Below, one piece after another: positions 25,182 to 36,950 of a stretch of DNA of 64,000 bases. Under the pieces are notes generated by a model. That model saw only the letters and a program-made list of their open reading frames with translations, was not told where the DNA came from and ran no database searches. Every line of letters starts with the position of its first letter. Position 1 is the stretch's first letter. This DNA comes from Cardinalis cardinalis (Eukaryota; Chordata; Aves; Passeriformes; Cardinalidae): assembly GCA_014549065.1 (NCBI GenBank), contig JACDOX010000170.1:534639-598638 (forward strand), read 5' to 3'. The position numbers and the translations under genes are program-made.

Positions 25182-25187
25182 TTTATT
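25182..25187 (-). terminator. candidate proximal poly(A) signal, LGALSL
   Basis: The minus strand has AAAATAAAAGAACC, then GTTTTCCA as a possible cleavage point, then CTGGTGTGTGGCTTTT as a strong G/T-rich downstream element. Use of this site would give a 3' UTR of about 2 kb. A weaker AATAAA lies at 24965-24970. Confidence 0.4.
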
Positions 25188-26624
25188 TTGGAAGTAGGAA
25201 GAAAAGTCAGGGAACGTCAAATGTTAAGGCTAAAAATTAAAATTTTAACATGTATTTTACAGGTGGTAGCCTGATTCAGAATTCATCTGCAGTAGCAGCA
25301 ACAACCCCCCCACTTTACCAACAGATTTGCACTTGCAAGAAATAAGAATCAGGCTTCTATGCTCGGAGGACTCTGATTGACCTCAACAGGCTTTGGACTA
25401 GAGCCACAGCTGGAATTTCAGCTTGCAAGTCTAAGGCTTCTTAACTGCAGGCCAAATTAGCACAAAATGAGGCTTTGCATTGGCATTCTACCCTTAACTT
25501 TGAATATTCCAGTTCTGGTTGCTTTAAACCACACTTTTATTGCAGGTTTAACATAGTTCTGTTTGTGAGATACTTTTTTTGTTTTTTCTTGAATACTGTG
25601 CTACAGACGAAGTTTTTATAGTCTGTTTTCTAGTCCCTATATTATGTGTTTTCAAAATTGCCTAAATGTATGTTTATATCATGATTACAACTACTCAGAA
25701 AGACCCACTAAAGTCCACTGTGAGCAGCCAAGGAAAAAAGTGTATTTAGTTCTAAAGAAGTCAAGAAAAGTGGCTGTGTTCATTTATAGTGTAGCACAAT
25801 GACTGTGTTTATACAGCTATACCTACTATTTAAAAAGCTACTTGAAAAGTTATTATTCATGTACTGTAGCTGATTTTCAAGCATTAATAACTTGGCTGTC
25901 TAGACAAGTTTTAATTGTCATATCAAAGGCCAAATATGTTCTCAAACAAGTGTAAAGAATCTCCCTTGGAAAGAGGCTGGTTCTCTTTCTGAATGAAGAG
26001 ATTGCCAAATTTAACTTTTTCTCAGGTTATGAAAGCACGGTAAAACCCACAAATTTGCCGTTTAAGTTTTTAAAATGGATCAACTTCAAGTCAAACCTAT
26101 CCTGTGCAGCAAAGTTAGTAAGCCCTGAAAAACAGATCCTAGTGAATATGCAGTTTTTCCCCCCACCAACTACCAAGCCCACATTTTCCCAGGGCCTAGA
26201 GGGCTCCATTAAAATGTAACTAAATGTGCGATAGGAAATATGGTTTTTCAAGAACGATATGTAACGTTTACCCGAAGAACCTAAGACATTTTGTACATTC
26301 AAAATGTTTACACTTTGCTGTTCTTAGTCTTAAGATTGTTCATTTTTACTAATAATACATACAATGAGTATAAATAAATAAACTACAGATAAGTTTTAAA
26401 AATTGTATTAACAATACATTGTGCAAAAACTCATAACAATCTACATTCTATGCAAATACCCTGACTAAAATACACAGGCTGTGTCCACACACCCTCAGTC
26501 AGTTTTTGCACAGTCCATGGGCCAAACCAGTGGCTGAGGGCAATCAGCAAAATTCCATTACAAGCTATGGAAGAAATGCTGATTTACACCAGCAGAAGGC
26601 AGGCCCCAAGGTTTGTGCAAAAAT

Positions 26625-26724
26625 GCCATAGAAATCAGTGGGAATTGTGCTTGACTAAGGACTACAGTTTGATTGTACCCCATTAAAGTGAGTGGGAGTT
26701 TTGCCATTGATTTCCATGGAACCA
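26625..26724. repeat. imperfect inverted repeat, old interspersed element
   Basis: CCATAGAAATCAGTGGGAA near 26627 is repeated in inverted form as TTTGCCATTGATTTCCATGG near 26701, about 50 bases apart. Nearby phrases such as GCTGATTTACACCAGCAG resemble an ancient amniote interspersed repeat I have seen in non-coding vertebrate DNA but cannot name with confidence. It lies in the likely LGALSL 3' UTR. Confidence 0.45.
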
Positions 26725-27168
26725 GGCTCAGGCCCTGGGTAAGGACGTCAGCACATGGCCCTATGTCGTGCTACACTACTCCACTTCAGTGCAGAAACAA
26801 TATTTGCAAAAGAAAACTTGGTTTTGTTGTCACTACTGTTCAGTAACCGGTTTTAGCGCTGCATTTCAGAGATTGCCTTTTCTGTGAGATTTGAAACGAG
26901 ACTGCAAGTCTTTCTGAATCCATTCCAATTTGATTATCCAGCACAGGTGGGCTATTTTGATCCAAGAAAAACAGCTCAATGTCTATAAACCAACAGTGCT
27001 CTTCGTTAGGATAAAACACAGCCCGGTTCATCGGCACAGGAGTGAAGAACTGCATGCGGAAAAGGAAGAGGGCAGCCTTCCTACCATAGCTGTGTCCAGA
27101 GCCGGCTGTCACTGCTCCCAACGGANGATGGCACCTGAGCTGGTTTGGAATCTGCAGTCCTAACAAGC

Positions 27169-30100
27169 TCAGCCCAGTTTTGTAAGCTGAAGATCTCCAT
27201 TTATCTTTATTGTGTCAATTGCTGACAGTGTTTCAATACGGTGGTAAAAATCAAAGAGCTGATGTCCATCCACAAATATTCTAAAACGGGGATGCTCGCA
27301 AAGTATCTCAACCTGCAAAAGATAAAATGTTGAAGCATGTTGTTCACAGTGTAACTGGGAAATTGTTTCACAACACACAAAGAGCACTTCAAAGAGCCTT
27401 GGTGCAGCTGTACACTGACATTGTGCTACTTATGTGCCACGCAAGAGACAAAGGTGAGACCAGTGTGCCCCCTTGACACCAGTTACACTATGATGGATCT
27501 GCTCTTACTGCACAAGGACANTAATCCTATTTCAAATCTCACGTTGTCCTAGCAGTAAGCACGCTGCAACCCAGTCCACTGGCTACTGGGAGGTTTTGTG
27601 TCTTGGAATAATGCCAGAAACAGACTAAAACTGCTAATCACAGCAGGAGGAAATTTAACCTCCAACCCAAACCTTGCATTCCTTGTGTGACAGTTTCAGT
27701 TCAAACTGGGCAGAAAAGACTACAAAATTGTTGGTTTTGGTGGTGGTTTGTTGAGGGTTTTTTTTTTTCTGCATAAGGAGGCAGCTTCCTCTGCAATGCT
27801 TTCCACACTACTTTTAATTTACTGGAAGGGAGTAAACACAGAAAGGGGATATAAGTTTGTTCTCCCCTCCCACACATACACAGCTGCTGCAGAACCAAAA
27901 CCTTTTCACTCCTGTAGCTGTAGACAGTCCCTGTCAGACTAGACTCCATCCTGGGGCTGCAGTGAAGGAAATGCAGTGCAGGATTGCTGGGAATTCAGCT
28001 AGACAGTTCTCAGGAGGCACAAACAGGATCAGGGAGGGATACAGCACATCCCTCTTCTTGAGAGACCTGTAGAAATGCTCTGGAAAAGCAACAAACCTGG
28101 AGCTGAACAAGCTTGGACGCGTTGGGAGATTGTTGATGTTTGGGGTGGCTTGAGAGGGTGCCCTGTTGTTAAGCTTTGCTGGAACTGCCCCAGCAGGAAG
28201 CTGGGACATGAGGGCACAAAACGTGCACTTTTACAGGCTCTTGGAGACCTCCAGGTCTGGACACACTAAGGAGAAAATCTTCAGGGAAGCCACATGTAAA
28301 TCCTGGTCATTTCCAGAAGCTGGAAGTCTGGACTGAAGTGCTGCTACCAAACACTTGACTCTGCTGCTATTACAGTGTATAAAAATGGGAACAGGGCCCA
28401 TGACAGACTGACTGTGCCAAAGCCCAAGTGACTTGGAGCACGTTGCACCAGGAGAAGTGGCAGCAGGCAGTCCAGGAGAGCTGGAACTCCTGGATCCCTG
28501 GTAGTGCACCAGGTACCAAGAAGAGGCTGTGCTGCCATGGAGCTCCTGTGTCACTGCAGCAGTGCCTGCCTGAGGCCTTGTTATGTAAAAGATACGGTTA
28601 ACACTGCTCACAGTCTGCTTTTCACATCACCTGCGGCCACGCCACAGTGCTAATTGGACTGGATCACTAGTAATTGGCAAGAACACTTAATAGTCTTAAT
28701 TTATTCACTGAGATGCAGACCATCAAAGGTACAAAGTCAATAGGGAGCCTCAATTCTGCTGGGGCATTTGGGAAAAAAAGGAGGAAAAAAAGGCAAAATA
28801 ACTCCCCTTGTATAGTCTGCCATGCTAGATGTGCAATTTTGCTGTCCTGTAACATCATCTCTCATTAGTGGGACATGCACAAAACTTGCTCTGGGTAATT
28901 TGTCTGGCTTGTCTGAGGGCCCAGTCACCACCCAGTGCAGAAGGCAGTGGAACCCTTTCAGATGGAGCAGGTCCCAGCCTCCAAGACATTTCAAGTACAT
29001 TTCCCACACCACCAAAGGGTGTTGCCAGTTCTGATGGGAGGGTGAGTTTGTAGAAACAAGTAGAGCGCAACCAATTTGCAGCAAAACCAGTCGTATAAAC
29101 ACCCTCTTAACACCAAGCATCTGGGGAGATGGTGAGCTTTTGGGGTTGGGGGAGATTATCTTGGGGGCAAGAAGGATTAAGAGAGTTTGGCAGCTGGTCA
29201 TAGCACTGGCATTTAGCAGAGGGGCCAGTGAGGTTTTGTAAGAGGGACAGGGAGGAGGAGGGGTTTTCTGGGTCAGCTGCATGGAAAAGGCATGCAGCCT
29301 TTTTTCCTCAGTGTAGTGAGAGGGAAGCAGCCCTCTGCAGCCACATACTTTGTTAGTCCTGATTTGCAAAGACATCTTCACATAACCATAAACACTACAG
29401 ATGGGACTCTGCTTCTAGGTCAACCCAGTCCATCCACAGCACCACAGCACTTCCACGTACACTGTTATCAAGTGACTACAGATTTAAATTTGATGGAGGG
29501 TTTAATCCCAGGGTTCAGAAAAGAATACCACTATTGCTTAGCTGTTTAATCTGCTAACACGAAGAGCTANGGTCAACCTTAACGTAACATCCCTGGGGAC
29601 AAAGGATGAATATGATCCTTATTAGCTGCACTAAATTGCAAACAGTGTGTCCATTAAAAAAACCATCAATATATACAGCAGCCCCACTGAATATTAACAT
29701 TCTCCAGTAATAACTTGTAATGCACTAATAACATAGAGGTACCTCTTAATTTATGGTTATAAAACTAAGCTCAGGAAGTTGCGCTTCATCACACAGTATT
29801 ACAACCTCCGACTTGNCATAGCGCCCAGGTGAGGTGTTCACAGCCCCAGCCGAACTGCCTGCAGCTGCACGTAGCAGCGGGATCTCCACGCAACTCGANG
29901 GATACAAACAAACTAGCAACTGGTGGCTCAACTCAAGCAGTGCGGGCTGCACTGTGATTTCATGAAAGGCACGTCAGGTTCTGCTGCAACTCGTATCAAA
30001 TGACACTTTATCAGACATGGTGTAAGCCACTGCCATCCTGGTACTCACCCTAAAAGGCTGGTCCGGTATAAATGGAAAGTAAGGAATAGATGACTGCTCT

Positions 30101-31176
30101 TCCCCCCATTCTCCGGCTACACAAGAGTTTCTGACAAACTGTCTCTCTGTAAACACAGCTTTCAGTTCTATGGCTACATCCGCAGGAGGATCTTCTGACT
30201 CCCCACAAGTCAGACTGATGCCAAAGCTGCAACACAAACAGAACAGCTCTCATTCAGCCAGAAAAAAAGCAAATAAGCCCCAAATGCCGTCAGTCTTATT
30301 TCTCAGCTTATTAAAGCCATATAGTGGCACAGGCTGGAAGACAGCTCAGCTCGTTCAGAGCTCTCTGACAGGTCAACAGGGACACCAACATGGTTATGGA
30401 ATACATATGTGTGTGTGTGCATCCGTTGGGCATATATCTGTACATATACACAGATATATATGCTTGATATGCTTCTTGACTCCCAAGTGAAAACGGAATC
30501 CCTTGAAGAAATGCCCCCTCTATGGGTCAAAGGAGAAATCAGCATGCTATATTTAAAATGATAAAAATAATCGTTTCCAGAAAGGAGGGATCCGTGCGGA
30601 TGTGTGTGTGTGTACGTGCGGGTGGCCGCCCCCCTTCGCCCCCTCCCCGGGCCCGGCGCCCCCGGCACGGGCAGCCCTGTCCAGGTGTTACCTCTCGGGG
30701 TTGAGGTCCACTATGCCCATAACTAAGATCTTCTTTCCCGGCCTCATTCCTCCTTTGATGTGCCCACAGAAGGGGACGATCTGGAAAGGACAGGGGGAAG
30801 GTGGCGAGGGTCAGCTCGGCATCAGCAGCGGCCGCCCTTGTGCAGCCCGAGCTGAGCGGGGGCGGGGGACAGTAAAGGGGTTGATAAAATAAAATACACC
30901 ACCACCCCCACCAGAAAAATAAACCGAACAAAGGTGATTTACCAGGCGAGGGAAGTACACATCAGCTTGCACCGGAGATCCCAGGGAGTTGTTTAAATGC
31001 CCGTCCTCTATTTTCTGCAGGTAAAAGGGAGAGCGCTCAGGCAGGGCCAGGCGGAACCCCCCAGCCCGCCCCGCTCCGCAGGTGCCCTGCTCGGACCCCA
31101 GGCCCGCCCCGGTGCCCGTCCCGGTGCCCACAGCCGCACTCACCAGCGCGTCCCGCTCGGCCACGGTCCCCGCCAT
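27169..31176 (-). CDS. LGALSL: galectin-related protein (galectin-like), five exons
   Basis: Coding exons on the minus strand: 31176-31144, 31014-30943, 30780-30692, 30226-30049 and 27312-27169 (TGA 27171-27169), all GT-AG. Together they make 516 nt, 171 residues, against 172 in human as I remember it. The product is the cytosolic galectin-related protein GRP/HSPC159: one galectin beta-sandwich domain (about 36-171) behind a short N-terminal tail (DGHLNNSLGSPVQADVYFP). It is known for not binding lactose, because most sugar-contact residues are replaced. Here the canonical HxNPR site is indeed lost, while WGEEQ (105-109) replaces the WGxEER loop and has tryptophan at 105. The GGMRPGKK and FVDGHQLFDF strands are well kept. 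The ATG sits in a CpG island in AAGATGGCGG context. The last intron is about 2.7 kb. Identity is very secure by sequence. Confidence 0.96.
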
Positions 31177-32080
31177 CTTGTGGAAGCGGTGGTGGCGGCG
31201 CTGGGGACAGGGCGGGGGAGAGGGAGGGAGGGAGGGATGGAGGGAGGGGGGTCTGTGGCAGCCCGGCGGCGGAGGGGTAGCGGCGGAGCCGGAGCGGAGC
31301 CGGTGCAGAAGTAGGAAGGCGAGGAGGAGGAGGAGGCAGAGGAGGAAGAGGAGGAGGGGAGGTGGCCGGCTGGCACTGCCTCGCCCGGCGGGGAGCCCAG
31401 CCCTTGGCCCGAGGGGGAGCCGGGCAGGGCGGGGCGGGGGCTGCTGCCGCTTGCTCCGCTCCGCAGCCCCGCGGCGGGGCCGCCCTCGGCGAGCGGCGTG
31501 AGCGCGGCTCCGCTGAGCGGAGGGTCGGCGGTGGGCCCGGGCCCCTCACCTGGCGCCTGCAGGTGATGGGTGCCTGGGGAGGGCCCGCAGCAGCCNCGCG
31601 CCCATCATGTCAGGGATCACCTTTATGTCCGAGCTTGGACACCTAGGCGAAGGGAATGTGCTGAGCTGGGCGTCCTGGGTGACTCCCTCCCTCCAGAGGT
31701 GGGCACACTGCTCGGCCCCTCCGAAATGAACCTCCACCCCTCTCCTCTCCGTGCCCCATGGCGAGCACCCTCAGGGGGCTGAGACCCCAGGCGGGGTCGG
31801 TGGGCAGAGCTCCGAGGGTGAGGGCGGTCTCCCGGCCGAGGGCGGCTCAGCTGCCCCGGGCCCGCCGTCCCCGCAGCCTCCGGCGAGGCGCGGTAATTGC
31901 ATAAGCCGGCCGTGCCCGTGAGCTCCCATTGACATGCAGTGGCCGTGGTTACGCAACGCGGCGGTGTCTGCGGTGTCCCGCTCTGCGGGAGCACGGCGAC
32001 CCCCGGCCACCGGCCGTGCCCGTGCCGCGCCAGAAACCCTCGCCTGTACCACAGCAGGAGTGACCCGACCCGCCAAACGT
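30590..32080. promoter_or_regulatory. CpG island promoter of LGALSL
   Basis: G+C- and CpG-rich stretch covering LGALSL exons 1-3 and about 0.9 kb upstream, with many GC boxes and purine-rich tracts and no TATA box at a plausible place. The minus-strand start codon lies inside AAGATGGCGG, the YY1 consensus. Such islands often fire in both directions, so a divergent plus-strand non-coding transcript toward 32 kb would be expected, but no exon is shown by the sequence. Confidence 0.8.
31205..31372 (+). repeat. G/A-rich microsatellites at LGALSL promoter
   Basis: Two purine tracts lie on the plus strand: GGGAGGGAGGGAGGGATGGA-type repeats at about 31221-31252 and GAGGAGGAGGAGGAGGCAGA-type (GGA)n at about 31319-31363. 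Runs of three or more G could form G-quadruplexes just upstream of, or at, the LGALSL transcription start on the opposite strand. Confidence 0.75.
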
Positions 32081-35000
32081 GCTGTCATGGTCCTTTTGAT
32101 GAGTTCAGGGTCTTGGGTGTGGGGAATTGAAGAAGGCTTTCTTGTCGCTTCTTCAGCACTGGGATTTGATGGCATGAGCATCTCTTTAGGAACGTGACAC
32201 AGCAACTGGATTTGGCCTGTGCTCTGCAGGACCTCACACAGGGGCTTTGGCTTTTCATGCCTCTTGCTTACACGCTGGGCTGGGTTGGTGAATGTCCCTG
32301 TCCTTCCTCCTCCGAGGCACTGTGAAGATTAATTACATTGAGTAAAGTGGAGTGGGAGAAGCAAAGTCACTGCAATATTTAGGGTTTCAGTATGATGGTG
32401 TCCATTGGGAAACACCTGCAATCAGTAGGTGATGCCATTTAAGAAATCAAGAGGTACTGAGTGTAAGAACAGATTGTGCAAGTGTTTAGACGCTGGGCTA
32501 TTTTTTCAGTAGTGCCCACTAATTTGGGCATGTTTTCCTCTCTGGATGCCCAGTTGGAGATGGCTCATAGAAGCTCATGTTTGGAAGTCACGTACTGAAG
32601 TCATGGCTTCTTCAGGCTGTACCAGCACGGCTGGGCACAGAGGCAGTGAGCATCCCTGTGGCAAAGGTCTCGGAAAGGGAAAACCACTGGACTGTTTTCT
32701 TCTTGCCAAAACACTGAATATCTCACCACCACATGGGAAAGCATCTTGCTGGAGATTGAATTTGTAAATAGTGCAGTAACACGAACCCATCACACATCAG
32801 AAACAGCTGGCTTTACAGTGGTCAGGTGAGTGCATTCCCACGTTTACCATAAAGTGGAACTGGAATTAGCTTCATGTGTTTCACCTCCTTTATGCTGCTC
32901 ATCTCATCATGATGATGATGCCAACTGCATTATGTTTTTTTATTTTCTGTTGGCTTAAGGGAGAACAGAAATCATCCTAAGCTTTTTTTTTTTTGTCTTC
33001 TCTGCTGTACAGAGAGACACTTTGTTGGATAAAATTAAATTCATTGGACATAAAATCAGGCCAGCCAGTTGTTTGTGCCAAAGCATGATATTTTATGAAG
33101 GGAGAGGCCATCATTATGTATCTGTTTTGTAGCTGGTTTTAAATGAACTTTTTCATTTCAAAATAATTAAATAACAAGACTTGTCCATTTGGCTAGCTGC
33201 TTTGCTTTGTGCTTGTCTTTTTGGCTTGTTTTCCCCAAACTAGAACAAATGCAGCATTTGTTTTGTTGGCCATGGATTGACTGGAACAACCTGCACTATG
33301 AAATTTTGATGGAAAAGGACGTTGATGAGTTTTTAAAGCTTTGGTGGCCTGTGCCTGTCTGTTTCTGTGCCATGTTATCCTCTTAGCTTGTAACAGTCCA
33401 GGAGGACACTGAAACCCTCTGTATACCATGAACAATGTGAGGCAGCCAGGGAGGAGCTCTGCCTTGGTATGCCCCTGTCCTGCCTGAGTGATGGTNACTC
33501 CTGTAGTTTCTCTGATGGAAGTGTTCTCCAGCAGAAGGTTACCTGCATTGCCCAGCAGTCCATGGAGCAGGATTCCATGTCTGAGCAGCACTGTGCCTCT
33601 CACCCATGGCAAGGCTTCCTTGGGACTCAGCTTCCCAGAAGGTTCCCCTCTGCAAAGAGCTGCAGAGTGAGCGCTGCACCTAAGCTCCTCTACTTGTTCT
33701 TCTGAAAAAGGAGGTCTGAGCCAAATCTGTTCCCTCACCCATGTAGTGCTTGTTAAATCATGTGTACAAAATAGCCCCCATTCAGTATTTTTAACAGCTT
33801 TCTTGGCAGGGAAGATCTTGAGTTATCATACTTGAGGGCCTGAGCTTGCAGCCTTGTCATAGTAGCAGGAGCAACATTATAAATAGTTGTGCACCACTGC
33901 AATGGTGCTGAAGTACAAGCTACCAAACTTGTCTGCTTGACCAAGTGCAAAAAACCTCGTGGACAAGTGTTGTCTTCCATTTCTGGGTTTGTACAGCCTT
34001 NAGCTCAGTAGGAGCCTGGGACTCTTGAAATGCAGAGAATCATATAAAGATTAAAAAGAAGCGGCATGGCGTGAACACCATTTGGGAGCAGTTAATGACA
34101 TGCCCAGCCCAGCCACCAAAGCCATTGCTGAGAACTGGCAAACCCAGAATTTCATCTTAATCCCAGCACCTTGTATCTTGCAGCCACTCCCTTTGATGAT
34201 TTAAAAAGGTGTATCTAATTCTTAGCTGGCCTTCACCAGCAAGGAATGCAGCACGATTGCAAATTTGGTGTGGTATAATTACCCTGCCTTTCTTGCCCCA
34301 TTTCCACTCACATNACTCTCCTCATGCCTGGGTTTATAGGCTGACTTGTAGAACCTCTTTGGTTTGTTTTGCTTTTTTAATGACAATGTTGAGAGGATGG
34401 GAGGTGTTTGCTGGTTTCATGGAAGCTTCCTTTGGTTTCTGGGTGGCAAGGCACCCCATTCCTGGTTTTTGTAAGACTTGGAAAAAGCTGAGTAATACAA
34501 TAAAGGAGGATGTCTGGGAGTAAATGTGATTCAGTGGTTGGAGCCAAGTGTTTAATAGTTCAGAGGAAATGCTCCTTTTCAGGATTACACCTGAATGACA
34601 GTGCTGATAAACAATTATTTGGGTTGTATAGTGGGGATTTTTTACCTTTGTAGCTTTGCCACTGCAAAGTCTCAGTTAGAGGGTTTTTTTCAGGCATAAA
34701 TTTACCCTGGACAGGATGTCCAAGGCAAGACTTGGGAGAGGATGATACTGACAATTACAGGGGTTTGAAAGGGGCAGGGGGCTGGAGAGCAGAGCAGGAG
34801 AATGTTGTACATGCCCTCTTGCTGTGTGGCTTCAAAGTCTTCTGAGGACAGGTTCCTCTAGCACTGTGCACCGAGGCCAAGCCANGGGGTGCTGTGTTCT
34901 GGTGGGGATGTCCCTGAGCCTGCCCTCCCACGCTCACGCGTGGGAAAGACAAGTGACACTTATCAGCACAGACAGCATAGTGCTCAGCAGCCCGTGTGCT

Positions 35001-36845
35001 TTCACAGGCTTGTGCTGTCACATCCCCGTGGATGGAGGAGGAGACCCAGGGCCAGGAGCAGCACCCCCCTCTTGGCATTTATTTCATGTGGCTTCACTGC
35101 TTCTTGTTGNCCCCTAAATTATTGCAGTCAAGGGTTTTGCCCTTAGGGTTTGAGCTCTGGCTGTGTGTGAACCCCTGGAGAAGTTGGTTGGGGCTCCCAG
35201 TAACAGATTGTGTAAACTGGTGTTTAAGGGGGTGGTCCTGGTGGCTGAGTTGGTTGGTCACACACAGAACTGCTGCACATCTGGTGCAGAACAGGTGTGT
35301 ATCAGAAATATCTGCCTTGAAGACTGTTTGCTGAAGTTTGCCCCAGGATCTGAGGGCATGTACATAAATGCATGTCAGATACAGTGGAAGCCACCTCCAG
35401 CTCACTGCTTGCCTTATAGCAATCAGAGCACCAAACTGCACCCACAGCTCCCTCTGTTCCCTGGACCAGCTGAGGGTGCCGGGTGGGAGGAACGAGCTGG
35501 CTGGGGAAGAAGAGCAGGGAGGTCACCCTGAAGACACGACATTTGTTACCTGCCTCTTTCCCACTGGCTCCTGCATTGCCAGTTTCAGGTGAGTCGTGGT
35601 TCCCACATCCAAGAGGCAGGCAGGAGAGGTTCCCAACTGCGCCCATGCCACACAGAGGGCAGAGGGGGGGGCCAGACCTTGGACAGCACCTCTGTTCTGC
35701 CACCATGCCCTTCCCCATGAGTGCCAAGACCCATCTCTGATCTCCTTCTGGGGTCAGCAGGGCCTGAGGCTGTTTCTGCTCTGTTTCTGCAGCAGGAAGA
35801 GCTGTGGGTGGACACACTGCTGGGGTAAGCTAGGGGATGCTCCAGACACAGCTAGGTAGGGGAACACAGCTCCCCAGCTGGGGAGAGGTGTCCCTGTGGC
35901 TGCAGCAGGAGCAGCCTGACGAGAGACAAGAGATGGCTTGGACTCAACTCACTCCATGTCCATTCCTGCTGCACTGGACACTACAAGGAGCCAAGAGAGC
36001 CTGGGTGACCCACCTGGAACTGAGCTGCCTCCACATCATTGAGAGTCTCTGCTCTGGGCTGAGTCACTGAGTGCTGGTGCTCCAAGCAGTAGAGGCATCG
36101 CTGCACACCTCCTGCTCCTCTCTTTCCCAGTGGGGTCCAGCCAGTGCTGGGAGTCTGGAGGAGCTGGTGGAGGCCAGCAGAGATGACAGAGGGAGACTTT
36201 CAGCTGCCTCTGGCTGTGCTGTGGTGCAGGGATGTGCAGCCGGTGGAGTGAGCTTGTGTGGGAAGGAGGGAGGAAAGGAGGGAGGGAGGGAAGGGGAGTC
36301 CCATGGTGCCAGTCAGGGAGATGGAGAGGTGTGGGGAGCCACCAGCAGCACTGGTATGTGGTCACTGGCAGTGCTGGGAGAAAACCTGTCATGCAGGACA
36401 GGGAGCCTGGGAGCACAGAGAGTCCTGGCTCTGCCGTGCTCAGTCTGCTGGTGCCGGGTGACAGCTCACCAGTGCCATTTCTGCTGAGGGGCTGCTCTCC
36501 CAGAGGAAGCAAAATCCTGCCTCTGCCTTCTGGTTTTCTCAGAGTTCTGTGACTCTGTTGCTGCAGGTGCTGATTTGTGTTCATCAGCTGAAGCACTGTG
36601 ACTCCTGCCCCCCACAGCTGATGCCGACAATAAAATGGTCTTTTCTCNCCTCTGACTGTGTTGCCACAGGATGTTCTGGAGTGGGGAGCTGATGTTTGGG
36701 GCTGAATCCCGAGGGAGGAATGAGTTTGGGATCATTCCTTGTCCCAGCATCCTTCCTAACAGGCAGCTGGTCTGAGTTGAGTGCTTTAGGAGACAAACCA
36801 AAGCAGAGTATCCCACCCAAGTGTGGAGGGTGAGGGATCTGTGGG
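32081..36845. other. intergenic, no gene seen
   Basis: Upstream flank of LGALSL. It contains a poly-T run near 32983-32993 and a (GGGA)n/(GGAA)n microsatellite at about 36260-36298. The 34.7-36.6 kb part is moderately GC-rich, so long open frames arise on both strands by chance, but none has recognisable domains or splice structure. Confidence 0.45.
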
Positions 36846-36950
36846 AGTCTTCTGGTCCAACATCTGCCCCAGCAGGATTCCCTAGGGCAGGCTGGCCAGG
36901 ACCATGTCCTGGTGATTTTAGGGGATCTCCTTAGAGCAGGGACCTGTGGT
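36846..36950 (-). repeat. short CR1-like fragment
   Basis: The plus strand reads TCTTCTGGTCCAACATCTGC, 'cccagcaggattccctagggcaggctggccaggaccatgtcc', then a TTTTAGGGGATCTCC block. This is the order found in reversed CR1 3' regions (GGTCCAAC, then AGGACCATGTCC, then a TTTT...ATCTCC element). It is diverged and short. Confidence 0.5.

Larger units (their letters stand above)
21601..27168 (-). other. LGALSL: probable 3' UTR and flank of LGALSL
   Basis: This is the AT-rich region downstream of the LGALSL stop codon on the minus strand. No competing gene or CR1 insertion is seen in it. The absence of transposons and the presence of good polyadenylation signals at 25182 and 21617 fit a long 3' UTR. 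The part from 25.2 to 27.2 kb is the more likely transcribed portion. The extent is inferred; only the stop codon and signals are seen. Confidence 0.45.

Noticed and set aside
30539..32205. Many long ORFs on both strands around LGALSL exon 1
   Set aside because: CpG-island artefacts; only the short LGALSL exons in this stretch are supported by splice sites and homology.
33193..33738. 181-codon minus-strand ORF
   Set aside because: No domain, membrane or signal content, it contains an N, there is no conserved neighbour, and ORFs of this size are common in the GC-richer part of the window.
35302..36596. Minus-strand ORFs of 171 and 186 codons and plus-strand partners
   Set aside because: Proline/serine-rich, low-complexity translations overlapping in several frames of moderately GC-rich DNA; no splice or family evidence.
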